Shown here: positions 14,774-23,026 of the stretch, in pieces
Layout of the letters: each line of letters opens with the position of its first letter
How positions within the stretch are numbered: position 1 is the stretch's first letter
Assembly (NCBI GenBank): GCA_044338255.1
Contig: JBIILZ010000030.1
Span: forward strand, 1-35,212
Direction of reading: 5' to 3'
Length of the DNA stretch: 35,212 bases
Source: CAIUVD01 sp044338255
GTDB taxonomy: Bacteria; Planctomycetota; UBA11346
Program-made: the position numbers and the translations under genes
Notes under the pieces: generated by a model
The model's database searches: none
Told to the model about the DNA's origin: nothing
The model's input: the letters and a program-made list of their open reading frames with translations, nothing else

Positions 14774-16796
14774 ACCAGTCGATGGTATTGCCGGCGGATG
14801 GCGAATAGACACGGATGAAATCGATCCCCGCCCGGCCGGTGCGGGTGTGGATCTCTAGCGTGTGCGGCTGGTCATCACGACACTGGATGACCGTGGTGGC
14901 GGCGGCTTCCGGATCGGTGCCGCTGGCGTCGACCGTGAGCTGATCGCGGTTCATCGAATAGACCGTGAAAGCGGCGGTGAATTCCTTGGGCAGGTCCTTG
15001 CCACAGACGTCTTTGACGCCCGCGAGATTGATGTCCTCGGCCTTGATGTGGATGGCCCCCGAGCGACTGGTGAAGTCGACCTGGGAAGTGCCACTGCCCT
15101 CGTTGCCACTGCCTTCGTCGCCACTGCCTTCGTTGCCACTGCCTTCGTTGCCACTGCTGCTACCGGTGGCGGTGGCGGTGGCGGTAAAAGTGTAGTCTTT
15201 GCCATCGGGGCTGAGGTGTGAAAAGACTAAGCGGTAGTCCTGGGCGATGACCTGGGTGCCGAGGCCGATGCGGCTGATCGCCGGCCACCACGCGCCAGGG
15301 GCGAGCGTCGAGCGGGTGACGGCGTAACTGCTGGCCAAGGCACTCGGCTTCTTGCCGTCGAGTTTGAAATCGAGCACCGCCTTGGGCTCGCCTTCGGCGC
15401 GCACTGAGAGATCCAGGCGATTGCCGATGAACGAGATTTTCACCACTGAGTCCTGTCTGGTGATCAGGCGGCCCGCCTGCACCGTGGCTTCACCGGCGCC
15501 ATAGGACACGCCCCGTCCATCCAAGGGCAGCTCGAAGACCTGCTGTTGCCACCGTGGTGAGGCCGCTTGATGCTGGCGAAAATGCGGTTTTAGGGCCTCC
15601 AACAGCAGTTGTGAGCCACGTGGATTGAGGTGGATCTGATCGAGCAGGTAGGCTTTCGGCGATTCATGAGTGCGCTTCAGCTGGTCCTTCCACAAGCTGC
15701 GCACATCGGCGATCTCGTATTCGTATTTCAAGGCCATGGCCTTGAGGAATTCGGCCGAGACCTCGCGCTCGGCATCGACGCCGGCGCCGAAGTTGTCGAC
15801 GTGGTGCGTCCAGGTGATGACCTCGGCGGTGGTGAAGCAGCGCAGGTTGCGGTACATTTCTTCGAATTCCCCGGTCTTTTCGCCGCCATAGTCATGGAAG
15901 ATGACGAGGTCGGGATATTCCGGATAGAGATCCTGCCAGCAGGTCTTGCGCAGTTGCGGCGCTTGGTAACCGCCGATGGCGGTGTTCTTGAAGCTGATCA
16001 CCGCCTCGGGGTAGGTCTTCTGCAGGTGCTCGACAAGCTGCGCGGCGGCGCTGCTGTTGGCGACGATCGATTGGCCATAGGCGAGGATTTTCAGCCGCGG
16101 ATGATGGGTGGGCGAGGCACTTTCGAGCATCGCCAATGTTCGCGGCAGGTATTTGCCGAAATCAGTCGCGGGAATGGCGGTGAAGGCCGGCTGGTGGGCG
16201 GCGCCCTCATGACGCAGCCCCTCGGGGAGGAAGCCCGGGCTGGCGAGCACGAAGCAGTCGAAGCCATAGGTCTTGGCGAAGCGGTAGCTCGCGTGCGGGA
16301 GCATCTCCAGGCGGAAGACATGCGGCCCGGCCGTCAACAGTGCGTAGCCGAGGCTCTGCCAGTTAATCGGTTCGCTGCCGATGAGCATCACGGGATTGAA
16401 GGTGCGCTGCTCATCGCCCACGGTCACCCATTCATCATCGTCGAAGCGCCAGCGGAAGGCCCCGTGTTCCCACCATTTGCGCACGAATAACTCGTAGGTC
16501 CCGGGGACCGCGAGGCGCAGCTTGTATTCGGCGAAGGCGTCGCCATTGGCGGTTCCGTTGAGCATTTTACCGCCGGAGAGTACCTCCGATTGGGCCGGCG
16601 TCAGGTGGTCGAAATAGCCGTTCACCGGCATGTTGGTGCTCGTCGCTGCTTCCGCCTCCCACCAGATGGGATCCACGTGCGCCGCCGGATCGAGGGGTTC
16701 GGCGCCCCAGCCGCGCAAGGTGAGGAGGCTGAGCACCACGCTCAGCAGGATGCTCCAGGATCGGGGTGGACCTGAGCGCTGGAAAGATGGGGTCAT
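14763..16796 (-). CDS. Secreted SGNH/GDSL-type hydrolase with flanking accessory domains
   Basis: A 677-residue exported protein with a signal peptide at about 1-32 (hydrophobic SWSILLSVVLSLLTL, then GWGA). The start has AGGA 7 nt upstream. Residues about 45-185 form a beta-rich, carbohydrate-binding-like domain (FAEYKLRLAVPGTYELFVR, FRLEMLPHASY). The SGNH domain follows: KILAYGQSIVAN with the probable nucleophile Ser243, Gly in IGGYQ (274-278), and the C-terminal DQIH at 386-389 that would supply Asp and His. An Asn in the HDYG region is not obvious, so activity is inferred. After another beta-rich part, a linker of SGNEG repeats (about 546-570) leads to a final beta domain. Probable role: deacetylation or cleavage of an extracellular polysaccharide. 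Confidence 0.75.
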   Translation of the reverse strand: MTPSFQRSGPPRSWSILLSVVLSLLTLRGWGAEPLDPAAHVDPIWWEAEAATSTNMPVNGYFDHLTPAQSEVLSGGKMLNGTANGDAFAEYKLRLAVPGTYELFVRKWWEHGAFRWRFDDDEWVTVGDEQRTFNPVMLIGSEPINWQSLGYALLTAGPHVFRLEMLPHASYRFAKTYGFDCFVLASPGFLPEGLRHEGAAHQPAFTAIPATDFGKYLPRTLAMLESASPTHHPRLKILAYGQSIVANSSAAAQLVEHLQKTYPEAVISFKNTAIGGYQAPQLRKTCWQDLYPEYPDLVIFHDYGGEKTGEFEEMYRNLRCFTTAEVITWTHHVDNFGAGVDAEREVSAEFLKAMALKYEYEIADVRSLWKDQLKRTHESPKAYLLDQIHLNPRGSQLLLEALKPHFRQHQAASPRWQQQVFELPLDGRGVSYGAGEATVQAGRLITRQDSVVKISFIGNRLDLSVRAEGEPKAVLDFKLDGKKPSALASSYAVTRSTLAPGAWWPAISRIGLGTQVIAQDYRLVFSHLSPDGKDYTFTATATATGSSSGNEGSGNEGSGDEGSGNEGSGTSQVDFTSRSGAIHIKAEDINLAGVKDVCGKDLPKEFTAAFTVYSMNRDQLTVDASGTDPEAAATTVIQCRDDQPHTLEIHTRTGRAGIDFIRVYSPSAGNTIDWSAK
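15088..15162. repeat. Five 15-bp tandem units encoding an SGNEG linker
   Basis: Units of about TTGCCACTGCCTTCG start at 15088, 15103, 15118, 15133 and 15148. On the minus strand they encode the Ser-Gly-Asn/Asp-Glu-Gly linker of the SGNH hydrolase. Confidence 0.9.
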
Positions 16797-16977
16797 TGGC
16801 GGTCCTGGTTGAGCTGGTTGCCGACTATACGGTCTTTGGTTAAATGATTAAATCAATATCGGAGACAGTTCGGGCGGGAGCTGCATCACCAGATCATGAT
16901 GAGACTTACCGGCATATAATGAATTTTTATGGATATACGAGGTGGTCAAGCGATGTCGACCAGCAGTCGAAAAAAAG
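16797..16977. other. AT-rich intergenic region
   Basis: This 181-bp stretch is clearly richer in A and T than its surroundings. It should hold the promoter of the leftward SGNH hydrolase; a TATAGT hexamer lies near 16823-16828 on the minus strand, but no convincing -35 was found at a normal distance. A run of T follows the tetR stop on the minus strand. No gene is supported. Confidence 0.4.
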
Positions 16978-17550
16978 CTATTTAAGGCCAGCGATCAACC
17001 ACGATACCAGGGTCCGAAACAGCACCGTCGGCTCATCGGCATGGTGGGCGACGGCGGCCGGCTTGGCAAGGGCTTCGACCGCCGCCAGGAAGGTCGCGAT
17101 GGTGACATCGACCTGGATGTCGGCGCGAAATGCTTGGGCGTCGATGGCTTGGCGCAGCAAGGAATGCAGCAGGTCGGCGAGCACCTGCCGCTGCTGCTGC
17201 CGCGCTTGGCTGTAGAGCCCGGGCTCCTTGCTCTCGAGGTCGTCATAGAGCACCGAACCGACACTGACGAGGTGCACGCCGATGCGCTCAAGCACCTGCC
17301 GCAGGCGCTCCTCATGGCTGAGCGTGGCATCCCCGAGCAGGCCGATGATCTCAGTCTCGACGTTGCGATTGACGCGCTCGACCACCGCCGCCAAGAGGGC
17401 TTCCTTGGTCGGGAAATGCTTGTACAGGGTCTTCTTGCTACGGCCGGCATCATCGGCGATCTCCGCGGTCGAGACCCGCGAATAGCCGAACTTCATGAAG
17501 TAGTCCTTGGCCGTCTCGACGATTTCGTTTTTGACGGCGTGGTCGTCCAT
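16978..17550 (-). CDS. TetR-family transcriptional regulator
   Basis: A 190-residue regulator when started at ATG 17550 (MDDHAV); a GTG at 17568 would add six residues but would run through the palindrome and has no ribosome-binding site. The N-terminal helix-turn-helix is typical: AKDYFMKFGYSRVSTAEIADDAG followed by RSKKTLYKHFPTKEALLAAVV. The C-terminal helical half (about 70-190) is the ligand and dimer region and gives no hint of the ligand. It is divergent from the membrane-anchored kinase gene at 17615, with a 64-bp gap carrying a palindrome, so autoregulation and control of the kinase gene are likely. Confidence 0.9.
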   Translation of the reverse strand: MDDHAVKNEIVETAKDYFMKFGYSRVSTAEIADDAGRSKKTLYKHFPTKEALLAAVVERVNRNVETEIIGLLGDATLSHEERLRQVLERIGVHLVSVGSVLYDDLESKEPGLYSQARQQQRQVLADLLHSLLRQAIDAQAFRADIQVDVTIATFLAAVEALAKPAAVAHHADEPTVLFRTLVSWLIAGLK

Positions 17551-17554
17551 GGTG

Positions 17555-17570
17555 GTGTGAATCTTCACAC
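17555..17570. promoter_or_regulatory. Palindromic operator candidate for the TetR regulator
   Basis: GTGTGAATCTTCACAC is a perfect inverted repeat with 7-bp arms and a 2-bp centre. It sits 5 bp upstream of the tetR ATG and 45 bp from the divergent kinase start, where a TetR dimer could block both promoters. Size and symmetry fit TetR-type operators; binding is inferred from position only. Confidence 0.55.
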
Positions 17571-17614
17571 TGGGGGCGCGTTGTCACGCTGCGCTCTCTG
17601 CCTACGGTGTCCTT

Positions 17615-19246
17615 GTGGCCTCTGACCAACCCTCGCTCCCGCTACGCACCAAGCCGGTGGCCGTCGGCGGCCTGCCGTCGACGGTCATTCCCCATGATGA
17701 GATTCACGAGCGCCTGCGCCTTCTAGTAATCGTGGCCCTCGGCTCGTTCGCTGTCGTTGGCATCATCGCCTGGTTGATGCCGTTACTGCTACCGCCGGCG
17801 AGCCCGGCAACGGCGGTCATGGGCGTGCTCGCGGTATCGGTGGTCAATGTCTGCGCGGCAATGTTCTGGCTGTTGCGGCGACCGCGAGCGGTGGGCAACG
17901 TGCATGCCCTAGGCATGGGCTTCGTGGTCGTCGTGGCGTTGTTGATGGCCGCCGCCGAGGTCTCGCTGGTCCCCGAGATCAATGGCGCCCGCTGGGGCGT
18001 ATCGGGGATCGGCATCTGGATCGTGCTCTTCCCCTTGGTCTATCCATCGAGTCCGCGTCTGACCTTGGTGGCAGCGCTGGCCTGCGCGAGCATGGTCCCG
18101 CTGGTGTACGGAGGCTCGCGGCTCATCGGCGCGCCCAGCCAATCCTGGACGCATCTCATGCCGTGGATGCTGCCGCTGTATTTCTGCGCCGTCCTGGCGG
18201 TGGTGGCGGCAGCCGGCATGCATCGCTACCGCCAGGCCCTCGCCAAGGCCAAACAGGATCTCCAGGAATACGGGCGCTACGAACTAGTCCGCCCGCTGGG
18301 CACCGGCGGCATGGGCGAGGTCTGGCTCGCCCGCCATCGCCTGCTGCAGCGCTCGGCGGCGATCAAGTTCATCACGCCGCCGGCGACCGGCGATGAGGCC
18401 GGGCAGGAATTCCTGGTCCAGCAATTCAAGGCCGAGGCCGCCGCCATCGCGCGCCTCTCCTCGCTGCACACCGTCACGCTCTACGATTTCGGCATCGCCG
18501 ATCATGGCGAGTGGTACTACGTCATGGAGCTCCTCGACGGCATCGACCTCGAGCATGCCGTCGCCGACCACGGGCCTTTCCCTGATTGGCGGGTGGCGCA
18601 GATCCTCGCCCAGGCCTGCAGTTCCCTGGCCGAGGCCCACCGCCAGCACATCGTGCACCGCGACATCAAACCCAGCAATCTTATGCTCTGTCGGCTCGGC
18701 GAGACTCTTGATGTGGTCAAGGTTGTTGATTTCGGTCTGGTCGGCCTCAACCCTTCCAGCAATCCCCAGGCCGGCAGTCCCCAGGCCGGCAGCTCGGGCC
18801 TGAGCGGCAGCGTCGGTTACCTCGCGCCGGAAATCCTCCTGGGGGAACCGGCGCTCGATGGGCGGGTCGATCTCTATGCCCTGGGCTGTGTCGGGTGGTG
18901 GTTGTTAACCGCCAAGCCGGTCTTCGCGGACGCCAAGAATGTCGAAGACGAATGCGTGCGCCATTGCAGCGAGCCGCCTCCACGGGCGATCCTGCAGGCC
19001 GGCGGTCATGATCCGCAGCTCATCCAACTGCTCATGGAGCTGCTCAGCAAACGCCCCGAGGACCGTCCCGTGAGTGCGATAGCAACACGGCAACGACTGC
19101 TGTCGTTGCCGTGTTGCCAGCGCTTCGATGAGGCCGCCGTGGCGGCGTGGTGGGCGTCTCCTATAGGTGGGCCTGCGGAAAGCGAGCCTTCGGACGTATC
19201 AGCAACGAGACCAGGATCAGCGTCGCAAAGCCCAACGGTACGGTGA
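17615..19246 (+). CDS. Ser/Thr protein kinase with N-terminal multi-pass membrane domain
   Basis: A 543-residue Hanks-type kinase with a GTG start at 17615 and no clear ribosome-binding site. Residues about 28-205 carry roughly six hydrophobic helices (LRLLVIVALGSFAVVGIIAW onward), then a short coiled segment. The kinase domain occupies about 222-500: glycine loop GTGGMGEVW, AAIKFI lysine, HRDIKPSN catalytic loop, DFG in VVDFGLVG and the APE motif in GYLAPEILLG. The activation segment between DFG and APE holds NPQAGSPQAG, encoded by two 15-bp repeats. No extracellular sensor domain is visible, so signal input may come through the membrane part. The last 86 bp overlap the 3' end of the convergent symporter gene. 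Confidence 0.88.
   Translation: MASDQPSLPLRTKPVAVGGLPSTVIPHDEIHERLRLLVIVALGSFAVVGIIAWLMPLLLPPASPATAVMGVLAVSVVNVCAAMFWLLRRPRAVGNVHALGMGFVVVVALLMAAAEVSLVPEINGARWGVSGIGIWIVLFPLVYPSSPRLTLVAALACASMVPLVYGGSRLIGAPSQSWTHLMPWMLPLYFCAVLAVVAAAGMHRYRQALAKAKQDLQEYGRYELVRPLGTGGMGEVWLARHRLLQRSAAIKFITPPATGDEAGQEFLVQQFKAEAAAIARLSSLHTVTLYDFGIADHGEWYYVMELLDGIDLEHAVADHGPFPDWRVAQILAQACSSLAEAHRQHIVHRDIKPSNLMLCRLGETLDVVKVVDFGLVGLNPSSNPQAGSPQAGSSGLSGSVGYLAPEILLGEPALDGRVDLYALGCVGWWLLTAKPVFADAKNVEDECVRHCSEPPPRAILQAGGHDPQLIQLLMELLSKRPEDRPVSAIATRQRLLSLPCCQRFDEAAVAAWWASPIGGPAESEPSDVSATRPGSASQSPTVR
18764..18793. repeat. Two 15-bp tandem units in the kinase activation segment
   Basis: CCCCAGGCCGGCAGT at 18764-18778 and the same with a final C at 18779-18793. 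They encode SPQAG-type repeats between DFG and APE. Confidence 0.85.
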
Positions 19247-21059
19247 CGATCGCTGGCTGGCTGAACGGCACCAGGGCCGCCGCCGCCGCCGCATCGGCAG
19301 TGAAGCCGTAGACGTTCTGGAAGGCCTCCTTGCTCACCAGCACCCAGCCCAGCGAGCTCAACAGGCCGACGATGATGGCGCTGGCCACGCCCTGCTTGGT
19401 CGTGCCGCGCCAGAACAGGACCATGATCAGCGCCGGGAGGTTGGCCGAGGCCGCGATGTTGAAGGCCCAGCCGACCAGGGCCGAGACATTCATGGCCTGG
19501 AATTGGATGCCCAACCACATGGCGATACCGCCGACCACGAGCGCCGCGGATTTGCCGGCGCGCACTTGATGGGCATCGCTCAAATCCATCTTCAAGACGT
19601 TTTTCAGCAGATCGTGGACGATGGCCCCGGCGGAAGCCATGATCAGCCCGCTTACCGTGCCGAGGACGGTGGTGAAGGCGATGGCGCTGATGATCGCAAA
19701 CGGCAACTCGCCGAAGGTCCGCGACATCAGCGGTGCGGCGGAATTGGTATCGGTCAGATCCAAGGCTCCGCTGGTCATGGCGCCCAGTCCGAGGAACAGG
19801 GTCAGGGTGTAGAAGAAGCCGATCACCCCGATACCGACCACCGTGCTCTTGCGCGCGCTGCGCTGATCCTTGACCGTGTAATAACGGATCAGGATGTGCG
19901 GCAGCGAGGCCGTACCGCAGAACAGGGCGAGCATCAGCGACAGGAAGTCGATGCGTGAAAGCACGGCTTTCTTGCGCGCCGCCAGCGATTCCGGCTTGGC
20001 CGGATCGGCCACCGGCAGCTCGCCCTGGATGCCCTTAAACAACGGATGCTGGCCGGGCTGCATGAGCTTGGCCCCGGGCGTGGGCTTCTGGCCCCACACC
20101 GTGGTGGTGGTGCCATTGGCGTCCTTGATGACCTCCTTGCTCCACAGCAGGACTTCACTGTCCTCGAGGACTGTGAGATAGCCGCTGGGCGACAGCGGCC
20201 CAGTGCTGGTCGCGCCACCCGGCAGCTTGCTGAGCCCGCCGACCGGAATCAGCTTGCCGCCCGCCGACTTCGCGACGCCATTGATGGTCTGCACGGTGCC
20301 GCTGGCATCGGCGACCATCCACTGCACCTGGCTGAGGGTGTTGTCGGCGTCCTTGCGCCACAGCACGCCCTGCGCATCGCGGACATAGGGCTTGCCGGGC
20401 CAGGCCTCGGTGAGCTGTTCCGAGAGCGGCAGCCCATGGCTAAAGGTGGTGTCGACATGCAGGCCACGACCGAGGATCAGCACCGCCAGGATGCTACAGA
20501 AGGTCACCAGCAACGAGCCTTTGATGAACTGCACCCAGGTCGTCGAGACCATGCCGGCGGTGACCACGATGATGGTCACGATACTGCCTACCACCAGCAC
20601 GCCCTGCACGTGCGACCAGCCGAGCAGGGTCTTGATCAGGACCCCCGCCCCGACCATCTGTGGAATGAGGTAGAACACGCTGACGATCAGGGTCGAGATG
20701 GCCGCCGTGAGCGTGATGCTGCGCGAATCGAAGCGGCTGTTCAGGGCATCGGCGAAGGTGAATCGGCCGAGACGCTTCAGCGGTTCGGCGATGACGAACA
20801 AGGCTACGATCCAACCGGCGAGGAAGCCGATCGAATAGAGGAACCCATCATAACCGTAGAAGGCGATCATGCCGCAGATGCCGAGGAACGACGCCGCCGA
20901 GAGATAGTCGCCGGCAAAGGCGATGCCGTTGACGAACCACGGGATCTGGCCGTGGGCTGCGAAGTATCCTTGCGATGATTTGGCTTTGCGGCCGAGCCAG
21001 AAGCTGATGCCCAGCACCGTACCGACGAAGAACAGGAAAGTGATCAGGGTCGTCGACAT
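19161..21059 (-). CDS. actP: Sodium/solute symporter of the acetate-permease (ActP-like) type
   Basis: A 632-residue SSS-family transporter. The N-terminus (MSTTLITFLFFVGTVLGISF, FWLGRKAKSSQGYFAAHGQI, GIAFAGDYLSAASFLG) is characteristic of ActP-like cation/acetate symporters, as is FTFADALNSRF and the later GTASLPHILIRYYTVKDQRSAR. Compared with E. coli ActP it has about 110 extra residues between the sixth and seventh helices (about 205-345), a polar, probably extracytoplasmic insertion. It lies 1 nt downstream of the DUF485 gene, the usual YjcH-ActP pairing. Substrate is likely a short monocarboxylate such as acetate or pyruvate; which one cannot be told. Its 3' end overlaps the convergent kinase gene. 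Confidence 0.87.
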   Translation of the reverse strand: MSTTLITFLFFVGTVLGISFWLGRKAKSSQGYFAAHGQIPWFVNGIAFAGDYLSAASFLGICGMIAFYGYDGFLYSIGFLAGWIVALFVIAEPLKRLGRFTFADALNSRFDSRSITLTAAISTLIVSVFYLIPQMVGAGVLIKTLLGWSHVQGVLVVGSIVTIIVVTAGMVSTTWVQFIKGSLLVTFCSILAVLILGRGLHVDTTFSHGLPLSEQLTEAWPGKPYVRDAQGVLWRKDADNTLSQVQWMVADASGTVQTINGVAKSAGGKLIPVGGLSKLPGGATSTGPLSPSGYLTVLEDSEVLLWSKEVIKDANGTTTTVWGQKPTPGAKLMQPGQHPLFKGIQGELPVADPAKPESLAARKKAVLSRIDFLSLMLALFCGTASLPHILIRYYTVKDQRSARKSTVVGIGVIGFFYTLTLFLGLGAMTSGALDLTDTNSAAPLMSRTFGELPFAIISAIAFTTVLGTVSGLIMASAGAIVHDLLKNVLKMDLSDAHQVRAGKSAALVVGGIAMWLGIQFQAMNVSALVGWAFNIAASANLPALIMVLFWRGTTKQGVASAIIVGLLSSLGWVLVSKEAFQNVYGFTADAAAAAALVPFSQPAIVTVPLGFATLILVSLLIRPKARFPQAHL

Positions 21060-21060
21060 C

Positions 21061-21330
21061 TCAGGCCGCGTCCTTACCGCCGCGGGCGAACATGAGGTAG
21101 ACCAGGGCCAGGCCGAGGGCCGCCATGATCAGGGACATCCCGTAATGGACGGCGAGATTGATGCCGCCGAACGGCCGCCAGCCGATCAAGGTCGGACAGA
21201 ACGCCGACATGTACACGAACGTGCCGTAGCCGATCAGGTAGAGTGCGAACAGCCACAACCCCAGCCGGGCATTGAAGCGATCATCGGGGGACGGATCGGA
21301 CGAACGTGGATTTGGTTGCGGATCGGTCAT
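21061..21330 (-). CDS. DUF485 (YjcH-like) membrane protein
   Basis: An 89-residue protein with two TM helices (LWLFALYLIGYGTFVYMSAF and VHYGMSLIMAALGLALVYLM), the DUF485 pattern. The ATG at 21330 has GGAG 5 nt upstream. DUF485 proteins are regularly encoded immediately before ActP-type symporters, and here the symporter ATG is separated from this stop by a single base. Its role is unknown but probably accessory to transport. Confidence 0.87.
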   Translation of the reverse strand: MTDPQPNPRSSDPSPDDRFNARLGLWLFALYLIGYGTFVYMSAFCPTLIGWRPFGGINLAVHYGMSLIMAALGLALVYLMFARGGKDAA

Positions 21331-21592
21331 GGGGGCTCCGGAAGGTCTGGAGTGCTACGTCGGCAATCTGTGATCGCAACTAAACTTCAGCATTCACGTT
21401 TATGCATGTAGGCGTTAGCAGTTGGCTGAGGCCCATGTCGACCGTTGAAGTGGTTGCTCGCCAAGGGTTGCTCTTTGAGACCCTTAGAGAGTAAACAAAG
21501 TTGAATTCAGACCCTCTGAGCTAAATTTTATTTTACTGATCATTCCACGTCGTCGTGCTGAACGAGCTGTCGAAGGCTCGTGATCAATGTGC
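21331..21592. repeat. Intergenic region with REP-like hairpin
   Basis: This 262-bp AT-richer gap lies between the DUF485 start and the phosphoesterase stop. At 21537-21586 two TGATCA hexamers bracket a 38-bp segment containing the stem ACGAGC (21562-21567) / GCTCGT (21576-21581) around TGTCGAAG. It looks like a REP-type palindromic repeat or a weak terminator without a T run for the phosphoesterase gene. The promoter for the DUF485-symporter pair should also be here but was not recognised. Confidence 0.4.
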
Positions 21593-22426
21593 TCAGAAGC
21601 GCGGGCCGACGATAGTGGCTGATCCGGCCTCGCCCACGGCGGCGGTTTCATCGAGTCCGTTTACGCTGAGCAGATCTCTCACGTGGGCCACCGACCACTG
21701 CTTATCGACATACTCCAAGGCCGTGCAGCTGTCGACCCAGTCACCGGAGTTGAGGTACAGCACCTCGACGGTGCGCTCGCAATGCGGGACCTGCATGAGG
21801 CGGTTGCTGGCGGCATGGATATGGCCGCAGACGATGACCTCGCACCCGCGTTCGGCAGCCATGCGCGCACAGAGCTCTTCGAAGTGGGCGATGTGGCGTG
21901 CGGCCGAGGCGAGGTGCTGTTTACAATAAGTCGCAGGAGAGATGCGCGACAGGCCCAGGAGGGTGCGTCCGCGGTTGAGCCAAGCACTGATGAATGACAC
22001 CGCTTCATAACTCATGCCGCCCATCCATTGCAGCCAGCGCGGCGTCGCGAGCAGGGCATCAAAGGCATCGCCATGCAGGAACCAATGCCGTTTTCCATCG
22101 ATCTGCAACTCCAGGCGATCGACGAGCTCGACCGTGCCGAGTAGGAACGGAGAATAGCGGCGCAGGGCCTCATCGTGGTTGCCGGTCACGTAATGGATGG
22201 GAATGCCCTGTTGCGAATACTTCAGCAGTCGGAGGATGACCTTGAGATGGCTTTCCGGCCAAAACGATTTCGAGAATTGCCAGATATCGAAGATGTCGCC
22301 ATTGAGGATGATGCGCTCGGGCGCGATGGTCTTGAGGTAGCCCAGCAATTCCTTGGCGCGGCAGCCATGATATCCGAGATGGATATCCGAGAGCACCAGC
22401 ACCTCGACGCGTCGTCGTTCGCTCAT
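21593..22426 (-). CDS. Calcineurin-like phosphoesterase of the PlcP/LpxH-like family
   Basis: A 277-residue metallophosphoesterase. Di-metal site motifs: SDIHLG at 13-18, NGDIFD at 42-47, GNHDE at 82-86, HGDAFD at 118-123 and CGHIH at 200-204. Extra features such as GCRAKELLGYLK, FWPESHLKVI and LNSGDWVDSCTA are those of the longer family annotated as UDP-2,3-diacylglucosamine diphosphatase-like, which includes PlcP, the phospholipase C that removes head groups from phospholipids during phosphate starvation in rhizobia and marine bacteria. LpxH proper is usually shorter (about 240 residues). The PAP2, glycosyltransferase and BtaAB neighbours favour a PlcP-like job, but LpxH-like hydrolysis cannot be excluded. 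Its ATG is 4 bp after the PAP2 stop. Confidence 0.82.
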   Translation of the reverse strand: MSERRRVEVLVLSDIHLGYHGCRAKELLGYLKTIAPERIILNGDIFDIWQFSKSFWPESHLKVILRLLKYSQQGIPIHYVTGNHDEALRRYSPFLLGTVELVDRLELQIDGKRHWFLHGDAFDALLATPRWLQWMGGMSYEAVSFISAWLNRGRTLLGLSRISPATYCKQHLASAARHIAHFEELCARMAAERGCEVIVCGHIHAASNRLMQVPHCERTVEVLYLNSGDWVDSCTALEYVDKQWSVAHVRDLLSVNGLDETAAVGEAGSATIVGPRF

Positions 22427-22430
22427 GTCC

Positions 22431-22949
22431 TCAGCCGCTGGTGAGGGAGATCGCCGCCGTCGCTATCAGCGAACCGATGGCGGCACCACTGAGTACATCG
22501 CTGGGATAGTGCAGGCCGAGCACCAGTCGGGAGCAGGCCACCAGGGTCGCGAAGGGGATCAGGAACCAACCCAGCTCGGGATGTGCATGCGTCACCAAGA
22601 GCGTGAAGCCGACGGCATGCAGGGTGTGCCCGGAGGGGAACGAGAAGCGATCGAGGGGGGCCACGGTCAGATGCGGCATGGTGTAGGCTTCGCACGGGCG
22701 CGGACGCCGAGTGTGGAGCTTGAGCCAGCGGTATACCAAGGTCGAGACGGCGCCGGTCAGGCACATCAGCCCGGTAAGCTGCCAATCGCCATAGACCACG
22801 ATCATCATGACCATCAGGCCATACCAGAAGACGCCATCCCCGAGGCGGCTTATGCCGGCGAAAAAAGGCCCCGCAAGGCGTCGCCTATTGATGCGGTTGC
22901 AGCGCACGCACAGCGTCGATTCGAAAGCGGCAAGCGTGGACAATTGCAT
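22431..22949 (-). CDS. PAP2-family membrane phosphatase
   Basis: A 172-residue membrane phosphatase. The start at 22949 (MQLSTLAAF) has AAGAG about 7 nt upstream; the longer open frame upstream is Arg/Pro-rich and looks non-coding. The three PAP2 motifs are present: KLHTRRPRP (motif 1), FSFPSGHT (motif 2) and SRLVLGLHYPSDV (motif 3, with the catalytic His and Asp). Several TM helices surround them. The family dephosphorylates phosphatidate, phosphatidylglycerophosphate or undecaprenyl diphosphate. Placed between a PlcP-like phosphoesterase and a GT4 enzyme, phosphatidate to diacylglycerol is a reasonable guess. Confidence 0.88.
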   Translation of the reverse strand: MQLSTLAAFESTLCVRCNRINRRRLAGPFFAGISRLGDGVFWYGLMVMMIVVYGDWQLTGLMCLTGAVSTLVYRWLKLHTRRPRPCEAYTMPHLTVAPLDRFSFPSGHTLHAVGFTLLVTHAHPELGWFLIPFATLVACSRLVLGLHYPSDVLSGAAIGSLIATAAISLTSG

Positions 22950-23026
22950 CGGTCGTCTCTTTTGGTTACTGAAGATTCGCGGCTCAGGATAAAGAACTGA
23001 CGAAGGCTTCGCGTATTCCTGTGGCG

